A stretch of 64,000 nt of DNA from JAAYCT01 sp964499575. Its GTDB lineage: Bacteria; Bacillota; Clostridia; Saccharofermentanales; Saccharofermentanaceae. Location of the stretch: NCBI GenBank assembly GCA_964499575.1, contig CAZCLK010000004.1, positions 1 to 64,000 of the forward strand, written 5' to 3'. Below the pieces are notes generated by a model, which saw only the letters and a list, made by a program, of their open reading frames with translations, made no database searches and was not told the origin of the DNA. Positions within the stretch are counted from its first letter, which is position 1. Each line of letters starts with the position of its first letter. Positions 1-7,678 of this stretch are shown piece after piece. Position numbers and translations under genes: made by a program.

Positions 1-904
1 TCGGATTCGACGGGATGGTTTTTTCGGTTGTCTCGGAGGTTTCCCGGGTCGGCTTCGTCGGGTCGGTGCTCGGGCGGGTCTCCGCGGGCGTAGTCGGCTT
101 GGTCGGGTCGCCGGGGTTGGTCTCGTCCTTACCCGAATGCGTTGTATGCTCGACCGTAATCCGGGTCTGATCCATCAGTCCTTGCTGAGCCAGGAGGCGT
201 ACCAGCTCTCCGAGCGGAGCGGCTTTAATGTTATCGGCTGTCCAGGGTCCGCGCTGAGCTGCGGACTGATTGACCAGCATCTGCATGCCAATCGAAAGAT
301 CGTTCTTTTGGGCATTCTCGGCGACGCTTCCGTCATGCGAGTAAATAACATGGATGCGCGCCTGTGAGCCCGGACCCTGATTGGCCGTTGCTTCGAAAAG
401 CATCAACTGCGCTTCGAGCAGGGTGTCCTTCTCGGGCATTACGGCCGAAACCAGAACGTCTTCGAACTCCTCGTATCCGTTCTCTTGAAGGCACGTAAGC
501 CAAGCCTCGACGGCCTGCTCCCAGGTTAGTCCCTTATAGCGCTCTTTGATGAGCAGGCGGCCGGCGTCCGCGTTCAATGCTTCGACATCCGTGACGACGA
601 GGTCTTTATTGAGCGAGAACTGAAGACTCGGATTGACGTCGACCGAAAGTACGGCATAGGTTCGCGAAGCCAGAATGCTCTGGGAAATGATGACCCCCGC
701 GATTACGGCGAAAAGGGCAGCGGCAAATGCAAGAAGGGGACGAAGCACCCGGCTCCCGGTGCGGCGCGCGGTTGGGGGAGTCTCGATGATGATTTCCCGG
801 CCCAGGATCACGCCCTTGCGGCTCGATACTTTCACGAGCCGGCAATCGGAAGTGAAGACGATCGCCGAAGCCTCATCAACAGATAAAACGACTCCGCGAC
901 TCAT
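1..904 (-). CDS. rsgI: RsgI-like anti-sigma-I factor, C-terminus cut by window edge
   Basis: Membrane-spanning anti-sigma factor that holds SigI inactive until an outside domain senses a signal. Reading the minus strand from ATG at 904 gives 301 codons with no stop. Residues 1-48 match the cytoplasmic RsgI N-terminal domain, residues about 53-78 are one transmembrane helix, and residues 83-99 carry the family hallmark 'YAVLSVDVNPS' that starts the extracytoplasmic part. From about residue 258 the chain is a Thr/Pro/Glu/Lys-rich linker, the usual lead-in to a C-terminal sensor or carbohydrate-binding domain, which lies outside the window. The start overlaps the sigI stop as ATGA (901-904), so the two are translationally coupled. 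Identity is well supported; the sensed ligand is unknown. Confidence 0.88.
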   Translation of the reverse strand, partial: MSRGVVLSVDEASAIVFTSDCRLVKVSSRKGVILGREIIIETPPTARRTGSRVLRPLLAFAAALFAVIAGVIISQSILASRTYAVLSVDVNPSLQFSLNKDLVVTDVEALNADAGRLLIKERYKGLTWEQAVEAWLTCLQENGYEEFEDVLVSAVMPEKDTLLEAQLMLFEATANQGPGSQARIHVIYSHDGSVAENAQKNDLSIGMQMLVNQSAAQRGPWTADNIKAAPLGELVRLLAQQGLMDQTRITVEHTTHSGKDETNPGDPTKPTTPAETRPSTDPTKPTRETSETTEKTIPSNP

Positions 905-1659
905 AATTTTGCCTCCTTCTCGAGTATCGCCACGTAGGATCTGATCAGAAACAGGTCACTTTGCAGCAGTATGGCCAATAACAGTATGCATGAGCGGTGT
1001 TTGTCCAGTCTCTTTACCGGTTCGCCCATCCTGCGGGCGATCTCGGAAACGGGGAGGCGCCTTGCCTCCATCGTCTTATCAAATAGCTTCCTGTCGTCCG
1101 AAAGAATCCGGGCGGCTCTGACGCAGAATAGAAGCGTCGGACGTTGTTTCGGGAAGTGATCGACCAACCCGTCGAGCTTCAAACCAAAAAGGGAGAGCCG
1201 GTACTCGACCTCGATCATCGAGTCTTCGGACTCTATGTCCGCGAACGCAATACCGTTTGTCGAATCCTCCAATCGATCCTCGTAGGGGATCGGTCCGGTG
1301 TCCATGTCCGAAAAACTCTGTTCCCGGCTTATTGTGCTTCGCTGGCGGTTCCAATCGATCAGTCGATTCCGAATGATGATGGAAGCGTATGTCCGGAACG
1401 GAATCTGCTTCTCCAAAGAGAAGCGGTCGATTGCCGTGTTCAACGCGTCGAGCGCTATGCTGAACTCATCGGTATTTTCAACGTGGATCATGAAGGTGTG
1501 TTTGCGCACCATCCTCTTGACCCAAGGGACACTGCCTGCGAGGATATCCTCACGCAACCGTGCGTCTCCCTTTTGAGCGAGTAATACCGTCTCGTCCGAT
1601 ATCGGCTGACCGTTTAACACGCGTGTCATCCTTCCGGGGTGGTATAAATACCCCTTCAT
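901..1659 (-). CDS. sigI: RNA polymerase sigma factor SigI
   Basis: Alternative sigma-70 family factor of the SigI type, known in Bacillus for heat and envelope stress and in cellulolytic clostridia for sensing polysaccharides through RsgI partners. The protein (252 residues from the first ATG) shows the region 2 pattern 'DEFSIALDALNTAIDRF', the helix 'IIIRNRLIDW' and a C-terminal region 4-like segment. The start is uncertain: the ATG at 1659 has no ribosome binding site, the ATG at 1629 sits directly against GGAAGG, and a GTG at 1620 lies 9 bases after that GGAAGG and is my preferred start. A SigI-type promoter candidate at 1669-1696 would start transcription near 1660, which also favours a downstream start. 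The gene is coupled to rsgI by an ATGA overlap. Confidence 0.88.
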   Translation of the reverse strand: MKGYLYHPGRMTRVLNGQPISDETVLLAQKGDARLREDILAGSVPWVKRMVRKHTFMIHVENTDEFSIALDALNTAIDRFSLEKQIPFRTYASIIIRNRLIDWNRQRSTISREQSFSDMDTGPIPYEDRLEDSTNGIAFADIESEDSMIEVEYRLSLFGLKLDGLVDHFPKQRPTLLFCVRAARILSDDRKLFDKTMEARRLPVSEIARRMGEPVKRLDKHRSCILLLAILLQSDLFLIRSYVAILEKEAKL

Positions 1660-1668
1660 TTACTTATA

Positions 1669-1696
1669 TACGAATCATACACGGTTTTTCGGGGTG
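1669..1696 (-). promoter_or_regulatory. Candidate SigI-dependent autoregulatory promoter
   Basis: On the minus strand a CCCCGAAAAA block (1694-1685) is followed 12 bases later by CGTA (1672-1669). A C-rich/A-tract -35 and a CGAA/CGTA -10 are the elements reported for sigma-I promoters. It lies just upstream of sigI, as expected for autoregulation. The spacing was not checked against a consensus. Confidence 0.45.
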
Positions 1697-1764
1697 AATT
1701 CCATAAGATTCGGGATATTATTTTCACTTTTGTCACAAATGACCGCTTTGTTTACAAATTTAGG

Positions 1765-1812
1765 TTGACAAACGAGGAGTATCCGTATTATTGTATTAAG
1801 CAGATAATACAA
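1765..1812 (+). promoter_or_regulatory. Promoter and 22-bp dyad operator of the GntR/ABC operon
   Basis: TTGACA (1765-1770) and TATTAT (1786-1791) are spaced 15 bases apart. Immediately downstream TTGTATTA (1791-1798) and TAATACAA (1805-1812) form a perfect 8-bp inverted repeat around a 6-base spacer. It overlaps the -10 and start region, so bound protein would block transcription. YtrA-type GntR repressors usually bind such a site ahead of their own operon; binding here is inferred. Confidence 0.65.
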
Positions 1813-1879
1813 CTGCGGGGTTTTTCACACGTTGCTTTTCGAAAATATCCGTAAAAAAACACGGGGAAAGGAGCAGGAA

Positions 1880-2269
1880 TTGATTGAAGAATTCAACGAT
1901 AAGGCACCGATTTACCTTCAACTGGTTGAGATATTCAAAATGAGCATCGCGAACGGGACCTGGCCGATCGGCGGTCGTGTCGACACGGTTCGGGACCTTG
2001 CGATCCGGTATCAGGTGAACCCGAATACGGTTCAAAGATCACTGACGGAACTTGAGCGGGAAAACCTTGTGTTTTCGGAGCGTACAAGCGGACGATACAT
2101 CACAAAGGATGAGGGTGTCGTACGGGAGATCCGGGCCAAACTGGCGGCAAAGAAGATCAGTGATTACGCGGAGCAAATGTCGCTTTTGGGGTTCGGTCCG
2201 GAGGAAATACTGGCCATGACCGAGCAACATCTGCGCGGGGGAAATATCGGCGGTGTGAGTCCGAAGTAA
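1880..2269 (+). CDS. GntR family transcriptional regulator, YtrA subfamily
   Basis: Short GntR repressor (129 residues) with an N-terminal winged helix, 'APIYLQLVEIFKMSIANGTW' and 'VNPNTVQRSLTELERENLV', and a short C-terminal dimerisation tail as in YtrA, without a ligand-binding FadR or UTRA domain. I chose the TTG at 1880 because AAAGGAG (1867-1873) lies 6 bases upstream and this start matches the usual family N-terminus; the open frame extends back to 1832 without a ribosome binding site. It is the first gene of an operon with an ABC ATPase and permease, the typical YtrA arrangement that responds to cell-wall-active compounds or stress. It probably represses itself through the dyad at 1791-1812. 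Confidence 0.87.
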   Translation: MIEEFNDKAPIYLQLVEIFKMSIANGTWPIGGRVDTVRDLAIRYQVNPNTVQRSLTELERENLVFSERTSGRYITKDEGVVREIRAKLAAKKISDYAEQMSLLGFGPEEILAMTEQHLRGGNIGGVSPK

Positions 2270-2287
2270 AGTAAGGAGAGGAAAACG

Positions 2288-2995
2288 ATGAGTATGATTT
2301 TGATTGAGAACCTGAGCAAGAGTTACGGGACCCGGGAAGTCCTCACAAAAATGGATCTTTCCCTCGAGTCCGGGCAGATCGTCGGTCTGGTCGGACCGAA
2401 CGGGTCGGGCAAAACGACGCTTCTGAAAATTCTTGCCGGCTTGACGAGCGACTACACGGGAATCGTCCGGATCGGAGGTAAGCCCTTGGGTGTCGAGACG
2501 AAAGCGATCGTTTCGTATCTGCCGGAGAAAACGTACCTGAGCGACTGGATGCGCTGTGTCGAGGCCATCGATTATTTTAATGATTTCTATTCGGATTTCG
2601 ACCGTAACAAAGCGATGGAGATGCTCACGCAACTCCGCCTTGATCCGAAACAGCGGATCAAGACGATGTCCAAGGGCATGCAGGAAAAACTCCAACTGAC
2701 GCTGGTCATGGGAAGGCAGGCGAAGGTGTACCTGTTGGACGAGCCGATCGGCGGCGTGGATCCGGCGACGCGCAGTATAATCCTCGACGCGGTGCTGAAA
2801 CAGTACAGCGAGGACTCCCTGATGATTTTCGCGACGCATCTGATCGCGGACGTCGAAAGGATCTTCGATCGCGTGATCTTTCTCGGATTCGGCGAGATCA
2901 AATTGCACGAGGAAGTGGATGCGATCCGTGAAAAATACGGTAAGAGTGTAGATGAAGTGTTTCGGGAGGTGTTTTCATGTTTGGTAAGCTTGTAA
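2288..2995 (+). CDS. ABC transporter ATP-binding protein (YtrB/CcmA-like)
   Basis: ATPase subunit (235 residues) of an ABC-2 type exporter acting at the inner face of the membrane. Walker A 'GPNGSGKT' is at residues 36-43, the signature reads 'SKGMQ' (about 128-132) instead of SGGQ, and Walker B 'VYLLDEP' is at 147-153. GGAGAGG lies 6 bases before the ATG. It follows the GntR gene by 18 bases and overlaps the permease gene by 19 bases, so the three form one operon. The substrate is unknown; family precedent points to envelope stress or antimicrobial peptide export. Confidence 0.9.
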   Translation: MSMILIENLSKSYGTREVLTKMDLSLESGQIVGLVGPNGSGKTTLLKILAGLTSDYTGIVRIGGKPLGVETKAIVSYLPEKTYLSDWMRCVEAIDYFNDFYSDFDRNKAMEMLTQLRLDPKQRIKTMSKGMQEKLQLTLVMGRQAKVYLLDEPIGGVDPATRSIILDAVLKQYSEDSLMIFATHLIADVERIFDRVIFLGFGEIKLHEEVDAIREKYGKSVDEVFREVFSCLVSL

Positions 2996-3837
2996 AGCAT
3001 GAGTTTCGCGCAACAAGAAGAGTGATTCCTTTTGTGTTTTTATTGACCGTGTTCATCGCGGGCATGATGACGCTAAGCGTCGCTTTGAATCTGGAAGCCG
3101 TCGTCGGTATTTCGCTGGGCCTTCTTATGATTATGGTCATTGCCGAAGTGATCATCACCTATGTTCTGATCGTGTGGCGCTATTACAAAACCATGTGCGC
3201 CGGTGAGGCGTATCTGTCCTATACCTTGCCGGTGAACCCGCAACTTCTGATGTGGAGTAAGTTCCTGGTCTCTTTTGTCTGGGCTGCGATCAGTTATCTG
3301 GTTTTTGCCGTGTGTCTGATATTGCTGGTCGCAATTTTCGCGAAAGGGACCGGAACGACGATCAAAGAAGTTTTCGAACAATTAGAGACGTTGTGGCAGA
3401 TGTTCGGGCTTCGCGGACAGGAAGGGACCGTGATTACTGCGGTTATCGTATTGTTTGTTCTCTCGATCGCTTCCGGACTGGCGCAAATATTCTTCTCCGT
3501 CTCGCTCGGCAGTACCTCGAAGCTTCATAAGTACGGTGTCGGAGGTCCGATCCTGGTTTATGTGGCCCTTTACTTCGCGCTTCAGATCGTCAGCGCGGCC
3601 GCGATGGCATTCATTCCTCTGGCCATCGAATTCAAGGCTACGGAGTCCGGCGCATTATCCTTCCGCATCGTATCGCGGAACATGCTACAATGGTTTACAG
3701 AAGCTATTCGCAACGGCAATTCCGCCTCAAACGCGGGCTTCGTCGGAATTGGATCGTATCTGGTTATACCGATCCTTGTGGCGATTTTACTCTACGCCAC
3801 CTCAAGGATTGTCGATCGGCACACCAGCGTCCGCTGA
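2977..3837 (+). CDS. ABC-2 type permease subunit
   Basis: Integral membrane protein (286 residues) with about six hydrophobic segments, beginning near residues 14-34 and ending near 262-280. It starts inside the 3' end of the ATPase gene, which indicates translational coupling and a shared complex. Its sequence is not distinctive enough to name a substrate. Together with the preceding ATPase and GntR regulator it makes a YtrA-type transport operon. Function as the membrane subunit is inferred from hydrophobicity and position. Confidence 0.8.
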   Translation: MFGKLVKHEFRATRRVIPFVFLLTVFIAGMMTLSVALNLEAVVGISLGLLMIMVIAEVIITYVLIVWRYYKTMCAGEAYLSYTLPVNPQLLMWSKFLVSFVWAAISYLVFAVCLILLVAIFAKGTGTTIKEVFEQLETLWQMFGLRGQEGTVITAVIVLFVLSIASGLAQIFFSVSLGSTSKLHKYGVGGPILVYVALYFALQIVSAAAMAFIPLAIEFKATESGALSFRIVSRNMLQWFTEAIRNGNSASNAGFVGIGSYLVIPILVAILLYATSRIVDRHTSVR

Positions 3838-3844
3838 GTAATCA

Positions 3845-5248
3845 ATGATCGAAAGAAAGACACAATTTCATCTTCAGATCCCGGGCCCCGTGCTTCAATG
3901 CATGGAGGTACTGTCGAAGGGCGGCCATGAAGCCTGGCTCGTCGGCGGTTCGGTCCGGGATCTTTGCATGGGCCGGAATCCGACGGATCACGACCTGACG
4001 ACCGACGCGACACCCGAACAGATGCTGGCCTTGTTTTCCGGCAGAAAGATAGCGGATACCGGTCTGAAGCACGGGACGCTGACCGTGATTGCGGACGGAA
4101 CTCCGGTGGAAATCACGACGTATCGTACCGAAGGGGCGTATTCGGACGGCCGGCGACCGGATCATGTCACATTCACGCGTTATCTCGAAAAGGATCTGGT
4201 CCGGCGCGATTTTACAATAAACACGTTGGTCCTGAACCGTCAGGGGACCTTGCGCGATTATACCGGCGGCCTTGCGGATATTGATGCGGGCTTGATCCGG
4301 TGCGTCGGAGACCCGGCGGAGCGTTTTCGCGAGGACGGACTGCGGGTCATTCGCGCGCTTCGTTTTGCCTCGGTCCTGAGATTTTCAGTCGAGCCGCAAA
4401 CCTCCGCGGCAATTTTTGCTCAGGCGGGAGCCCTCCGGCAGATCGCGGCGGAAAGGATCTGGACCGAGTTCACCGGTCTCCTGTGCGGGGAGATGATCCG
4501 TTCAATCCTCGAGGACTATGCGGACGTTTTCGAAGTCATCCTTCCCGAGATCCGGGCGATGCGGAATTTCGATCAGCGCAATCCGTACCATATTTTCGAT
4601 GTCTGGGCGCATACGGCGCGCGTCGTCGAGGGTGTGCCGCCCGAAAAGACGATCCGTCTGGCAGCCTTGTTTCACGACATCGGTAAGCCCCGGACGTTCA
4701 CGCTTGATGGTCAGGGGATCGGACATTTTTACGGACATGACGCCGAGGGCGCGAAAATGGTTTCGGAGATCCTCCTTCGGATGAAGTGCGACACAAGGAC
4801 CCGGACATCGGTCGAAGAGCTCGTACGGATCCATTGCGTGCCGATTTCCCCGGACGAAAAGACCGTCAAGCGCCGTTTGAACCAATTCGGAGCGGAAACA
4901 ATCGACCGGTTGATCGACCTGAAAATTGCGGACGCGAAGGCGCAGTCGGAGTTATCGGCGGATCGGGTCGCACCGCTTGAACAGACTCGCGAGGCTGTCC
5001 GGAAATGTGTGGAGAGAAACGATTGCTTTTCGAAAAAGAGCCTGGCGATAAACGGCTCGGATCTGATTCGAATCGGCGTCGGGGAAGGCCCGGAAATCGG
5101 AATGATGCTGGAGGAAATTCTTCAAAAAGTCATCCGCGGGGAACTGAAGAACGACCGCGATGTTTTACTGGATTATACCGGATTTGGCAAAAAGATCGCC
5201 GATGACACAATTGCTTCGCGCGGAGAAACGAAATCAATCTTGACATAA
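3845..5248 (+). CDS. cca: CCA tRNA nucleotidyltransferase with HD domain
   Basis: Adds or repairs the 3' CCA end of tRNAs. The 467-residue protein has the class II nucleotidyltransferase motif 'LVGGSVRDL' (32-40) with the metal-binding pair in 'DHD' (48-50), then 'RRDFTIN' (120-126) and the 'EDGLRVIRALRFA' helix (163-175) typical of bacterial CCA-adding enzymes. An HD phosphohydrolase-like segment 'LFHDIGKP' follows at about 275-282, as in many clostridial homologues. It starts 7 bases after the ABC permease gene. No nearby gene shares its function. A poly(A) polymerase cannot be excluded by motif alone, but the Bacillota context makes CCA addition the likely role. Confidence 0.88.
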   Translation: MIERKTQFHLQIPGPVLQCMEVLSKGGHEAWLVGGSVRDLCMGRNPTDHDLTTDATPEQMLALFSGRKIADTGLKHGTLTVIADGTPVEITTYRTEGAYSDGRRPDHVTFTRYLEKDLVRRDFTINTLVLNRQGTLRDYTGGLADIDAGLIRCVGDPAERFREDGLRVIRALRFASVLRFSVEPQTSAAIFAQAGALRQIAAERIWTEFTGLLCGEMIRSILEDYADVFEVILPEIRAMRNFDQRNPYHIFDVWAHTARVVEGVPPEKTIRLAALFHDIGKPRTFTLDGQGIGHFYGHDAEGAKMVSEILLRMKCDTRTRTSVEELVRIHCVPISPDEKTVKRRLNQFGAETIDRLIDLKIADAKAQSELSADRVAPLEQTREAVRKCVERNDCFSKKSLAINGSDLIRIGVGEGPEIGMMLEEILQKVIRGELKNDRDVLLDYTGFGKKIADDTIASRGETKSILT

Positions 5249-5343
5249 TCAGCAAAAAACGCAGAAACAAAGCAAAATCAATACCGAAATGTCAATCCGT
5301 TCCGGGAATGTTGTGAATGAAATGTGAAATATTATCACAACAA

Positions 5344-5372
5344 TGTGAATTCGAAGCGGTTCATGATACAAT
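5344..5372 (+). promoter_or_regulatory. Candidate sigma-A promoter of the pilin-like gene
   Basis: TGTGAA (5344-5349) and TACAAT (5367-5372) are separated by 17 bases, 53 bases before the pilin start. Just upstream an inverted repeat TGTGA-N7-TCACA (5324-5339) could be an operator; its 7-base spacer is one base off the usual CRP/FNR or Rex-like spacing, so I do not name a regulator. Confidence 0.45.
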
Positions 5373-5424
5373 GATTACTGTAAGGGACCGTGTCTTTTTC
5401 GTTCCGCGAAGCGGGGGTGATGAT

Positions 5425-6111
5425 ATGAAAAACAACAAAGGTTTTACACTGATCGAGATGCTCGTGGTCGTAGGTATTATTGTCATACTGACCGGGGCTG
5501 TAGCGATATCCATAGTCCAGAATGTGCAGAAATCCAGAGATATTAAGACGAAGGTCGAACTCCACTATACCGACGGATACAACAATGCCAAAGCGCAGGT
5601 TATGGCCTTGAAATCTGCCGGCTACGGCGGATCGGGCGGAGCAACTGCGACCCCGACGCCTTCGCCGACTCCCGGAGGCACGACGACCGCGCCGACTCCG
5701 ACGCCGACGACCGCGACGACCGCAACACCGACGCCGACATCTACGCCCACCCCGACTCCCACACCTATGAAAGTCGGGAATTATACCGTCCCGCAGATCA
5801 CGGGGGAGCCGGCTCCGTTTCCAAATACAACGACCGCTATAACATCCGGTACCGGTGGATATGATTTTAACGCGGCTTTTACTGTACCGAGTAGATCGTA
5901 CGCTACCTATGCGGCGATTTATTTACCGCCCGGAACGATCGGTCTTATCGAGTGGAAGAACTGTGTAGTGGAGGCGTTTGACCCCGTAACCAACATCGCA
6001 GTCATTTCTATCGGTGCCGGTGTAACGAAACCATCGATCCATGTGGATTACCCCGGAGCGAAGGTTGATTGGACTAAAACGAAAATTTTCGATATTGCTC
6101 AAAAGACCTGA
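5425..6111 (+). CDS. Type IV pilin-like protein with Pro/Thr-rich linker
   Basis: Secreted or surface protein of 228 residues with a class III prepilin signal: short leader MKNNKG, then 'FTLIEMLVVVGIIVILTGAVA', with the conserved Glu at position 5 of the mature chain (residue 11). Prepilin peptidase would cut after Gly6. Residues 72-114 are a striking Pro-Thr linker with TPTP repeats, and residues about 115-228 form a C-terminal domain I do not recognise. The start at 5425 is chosen because it gives the canonical short leader and follows GGGGGTGATGAT; the open frame begins at 5317. No pilus assembly ATPase, platform protein or peptidase gene is in the window, so this is an orphan pilin or pseudopilin. 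A hairpin terminator follows. Confidence 0.82.
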   Translation: MKNNKGFTLIEMLVVVGIIVILTGAVAISIVQNVQKSRDIKTKVELHYTDGYNNAKAQVMALKSAGYGGSGGATATPTPSPTPGGTTTAPTPTPTTATTATPTPTSTPTPTPTPMKVGNYTVPQITGEPAPFPNTTTAITSGTGGYDFNAAFTVPSRSYATYAAIYLPPGTIGLIEWKNCVVEAFDPVTNIAVISIGAGVTKPSIHVDYPGAKVDWTKTKIFDIAQKT

Positions 6112-6142
6112 TATTCACTAACGGTGATATAGTTGAACGGAA

Positions 6143-6173
6143 GGCTTCGGATGATGATCCGGAGCCTTTTTCT
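6143..6173 (+). terminator. Rho-independent terminator after pilin-like gene
   Basis: A 10-bp stem (6143-6152 with 6157-6166, one G-T pair, GATG loop) is followed by TTTTTCT. Confidence 0.85.
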
Positions 6174-6266
6174 TTGATATTCCTGTAATCGACAGAGATC
6201 GGCTGAAGAGCCTTTTTATCGATTGTATGCTAAAATGTATGCATTCTTTCATTCCTGGAGATCACT

Positions 6267-7136
6267 ATGAAAATCATCGACATCATCCATAGCAAGCCGG
6301 TGACCTTTTCTCTTGAGGTTTTCCCTCCGAAGACCGATGACCGCTATGATTCGGTCGCGCAGGCTGTTTCGGCGCTATCGTTTCTCGCACCCGATTACAT
6401 GTCGGTCACTTACGGCGCCGGCGGCGGCACGTCCAGGAATACCGTACGAATCGCGACGGATATTCAGAAGCTTCATCATACGACGGCGCTCGCACACCTT
6501 ACGTGTCTGTCGTCAACCAAAAAGGATATACAAAACATCCTCGGCGAGCTGAGAGAGAACGGGATTCACAATGTCCTTGCCTTGCGCGGCGATCAGCCCG
6601 GCCCCGATTCCGGAGCGCCCGTTCCGCACGATTACCGGCATGCGGTCGAATTAGTCCGCGATATTCGAGCCTTCGGTGATTTTTGCGTCGGTGCGGCATG
6701 TCATCCGGAGGGACATCCGGATCGGATCGACCCGGAGGATGAGATCATCCGCCTGCGCGAAAAGGTTACTGCCGGCGTTGATTTTCTCGTAACGCAGTTC
6801 TTTTTCGACAATCATAAATTCTATGACTTCGTCAGCCGGCTTCGCGGCGCGGGCATCGATACCCCGATCATCGTCGGCGTGATGCCGGTCACCTCGGTAA
6901 AGTCTTTGGAGCGCATGATCGCTATATCCGGTACATCGGTAACGCCGCGGATGCAAACACTTCTGTCCCGCTGGGGCGATGACCCCGAATCGCTGATGAA
7001 GGCGGGTATTCTGCACGCCTCTGAACAGATCCTGGATCTTGTCAGTAACGGGTTCGGCGGGATTCATATCTATACGATGAATAAGCCCGCGATCGCAAGC
7101 GGGATCCGGAGTAATATCGGGTTTCTTTTGGAGTAG
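6267..7136 (+). CDS. metF: Methylenetetrahydrofolate reductase
   Basis: Reduces 5,10-methylene-THF to 5-methyl-THF for methionine synthesis (or, in acetogens, the methyl branch). The 289 residues match the usual family length. Visible landmarks: 'FSLEVFPPKT' near residue 14 with the conserved catalytic Glu, 'VTYGAGG' near 50, 'NVLALRGD' near 105-112, and 'GAACHPEGHPD' near 140-150. It stands alone between the pilin terminator and a convergent DUF3795 gene, and a small GCGGTT/AACCGC hairpin lies at 7138-7150 after its stop. No methionine synthase gene is nearby. Confidence 0.93.
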   Translation: MKIIDIIHSKPVTFSLEVFPPKTDDRYDSVAQAVSALSFLAPDYMSVTYGAGGGTSRNTVRIATDIQKLHHTTALAHLTCLSSTKKDIQNILGELRENGIHNVLALRGDQPGPDSGAPVPHDYRHAVELVRDIRAFGDFCVGAACHPEGHPDRIDPEDEIIRLREKVTAGVDFLVTQFFFDNHKFYDFVSRLRGAGIDTPIIVGVMPVTSVKSLERMIAISGTSVTPRMQTLLSRWGDDPESLMKAGILHASEQILDLVSNGFGGIHIYTMNKPAIASGIRSNIGFLLE

Positions 7137-7209
7137 AGCGGTTTAACCGCGGCGTTCAGAATAATGATCGTTTGTTTCCGTGCGATTCACATTCCGGATC
7201 GGAGAAATA

Positions 7210-7641
7210 TCATCCGCCGACCTTCGACCGGTCTCCGTATGCTTTACCACATCCGCTGCAGACGCCCGAATGCACGCAAATGACCGCACCGCAAACACCG
7301 CAGGTCCACTTCTCCTGCTCGTTCCGAAGGAAGGCTTCCATTCCGTGCTCTCTAATGTACGCAATATTTCCCATCGGCGACTCGACAAGCGGATACTCCT
7401 TGGTATATCGGGTTTCCTTCTCCAGTACATCCTCGCACGGATATGAGGGACAAACATCGCAGAAGTCGCTTCCAAGCTCGCGAAGCTTTCCGCATCTGCG
7501 GATCAGACAACGATTGAGACAAAATTCATACATCGATTCCTCCGGGCCGTGACAGCCCTTACAGGGGTTCTCTTTAACGACCGCTCTCCTGCAAATCGCG
7601 CAATTCAGCCCGCACGGCGCAATCATTTCTTTCCCGATCAT
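7210..7641 (-). CDS. DUF3795 cysteine-rich protein
   Basis: Small cytoplasmic protein of 143 residues with 16 cysteines, opening with 'APCGLNCAIC' and 'NPCKGC', the pattern of the DUF3795 family common in anaerobes. A second cluster 'CGVCG...CSGCG' near residues 113-133 looks like a zinc ribbon. The cysteines probably bind zinc or an iron-sulfur cluster, but no activity is established for the family. AAGGAG lies 8 bases before the ATG. It follows the peptide importer ATPase gene by 37 bases on the same strand and may be cotranscribed with it. Confidence 0.75.
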   Translation of the reverse strand: MIGKEMIAPCGLNCAICRRAVVKENPCKGCHGPEESMYEFCLNRCLIRRCGKLRELGSDFCDVCPSYPCEDVLEKETRYTKEYPLVESPMGNIAYIREHGMEAFLRNEQEKWTCGVCGAVICVHSGVCSGCGKAYGDRSKVGG

Positions 7642-7678
7642 TTTCGAATCTCCTTATATTTGCGTTCAGCTTCCTGTC

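Noticed and set aside
5324..5339. TGTGA-N7-TCACA as a CRP/FNR or Rex site
   Set aside because: The spacer is one base too long for either consensus; kept only as an unnamed inverted repeat.
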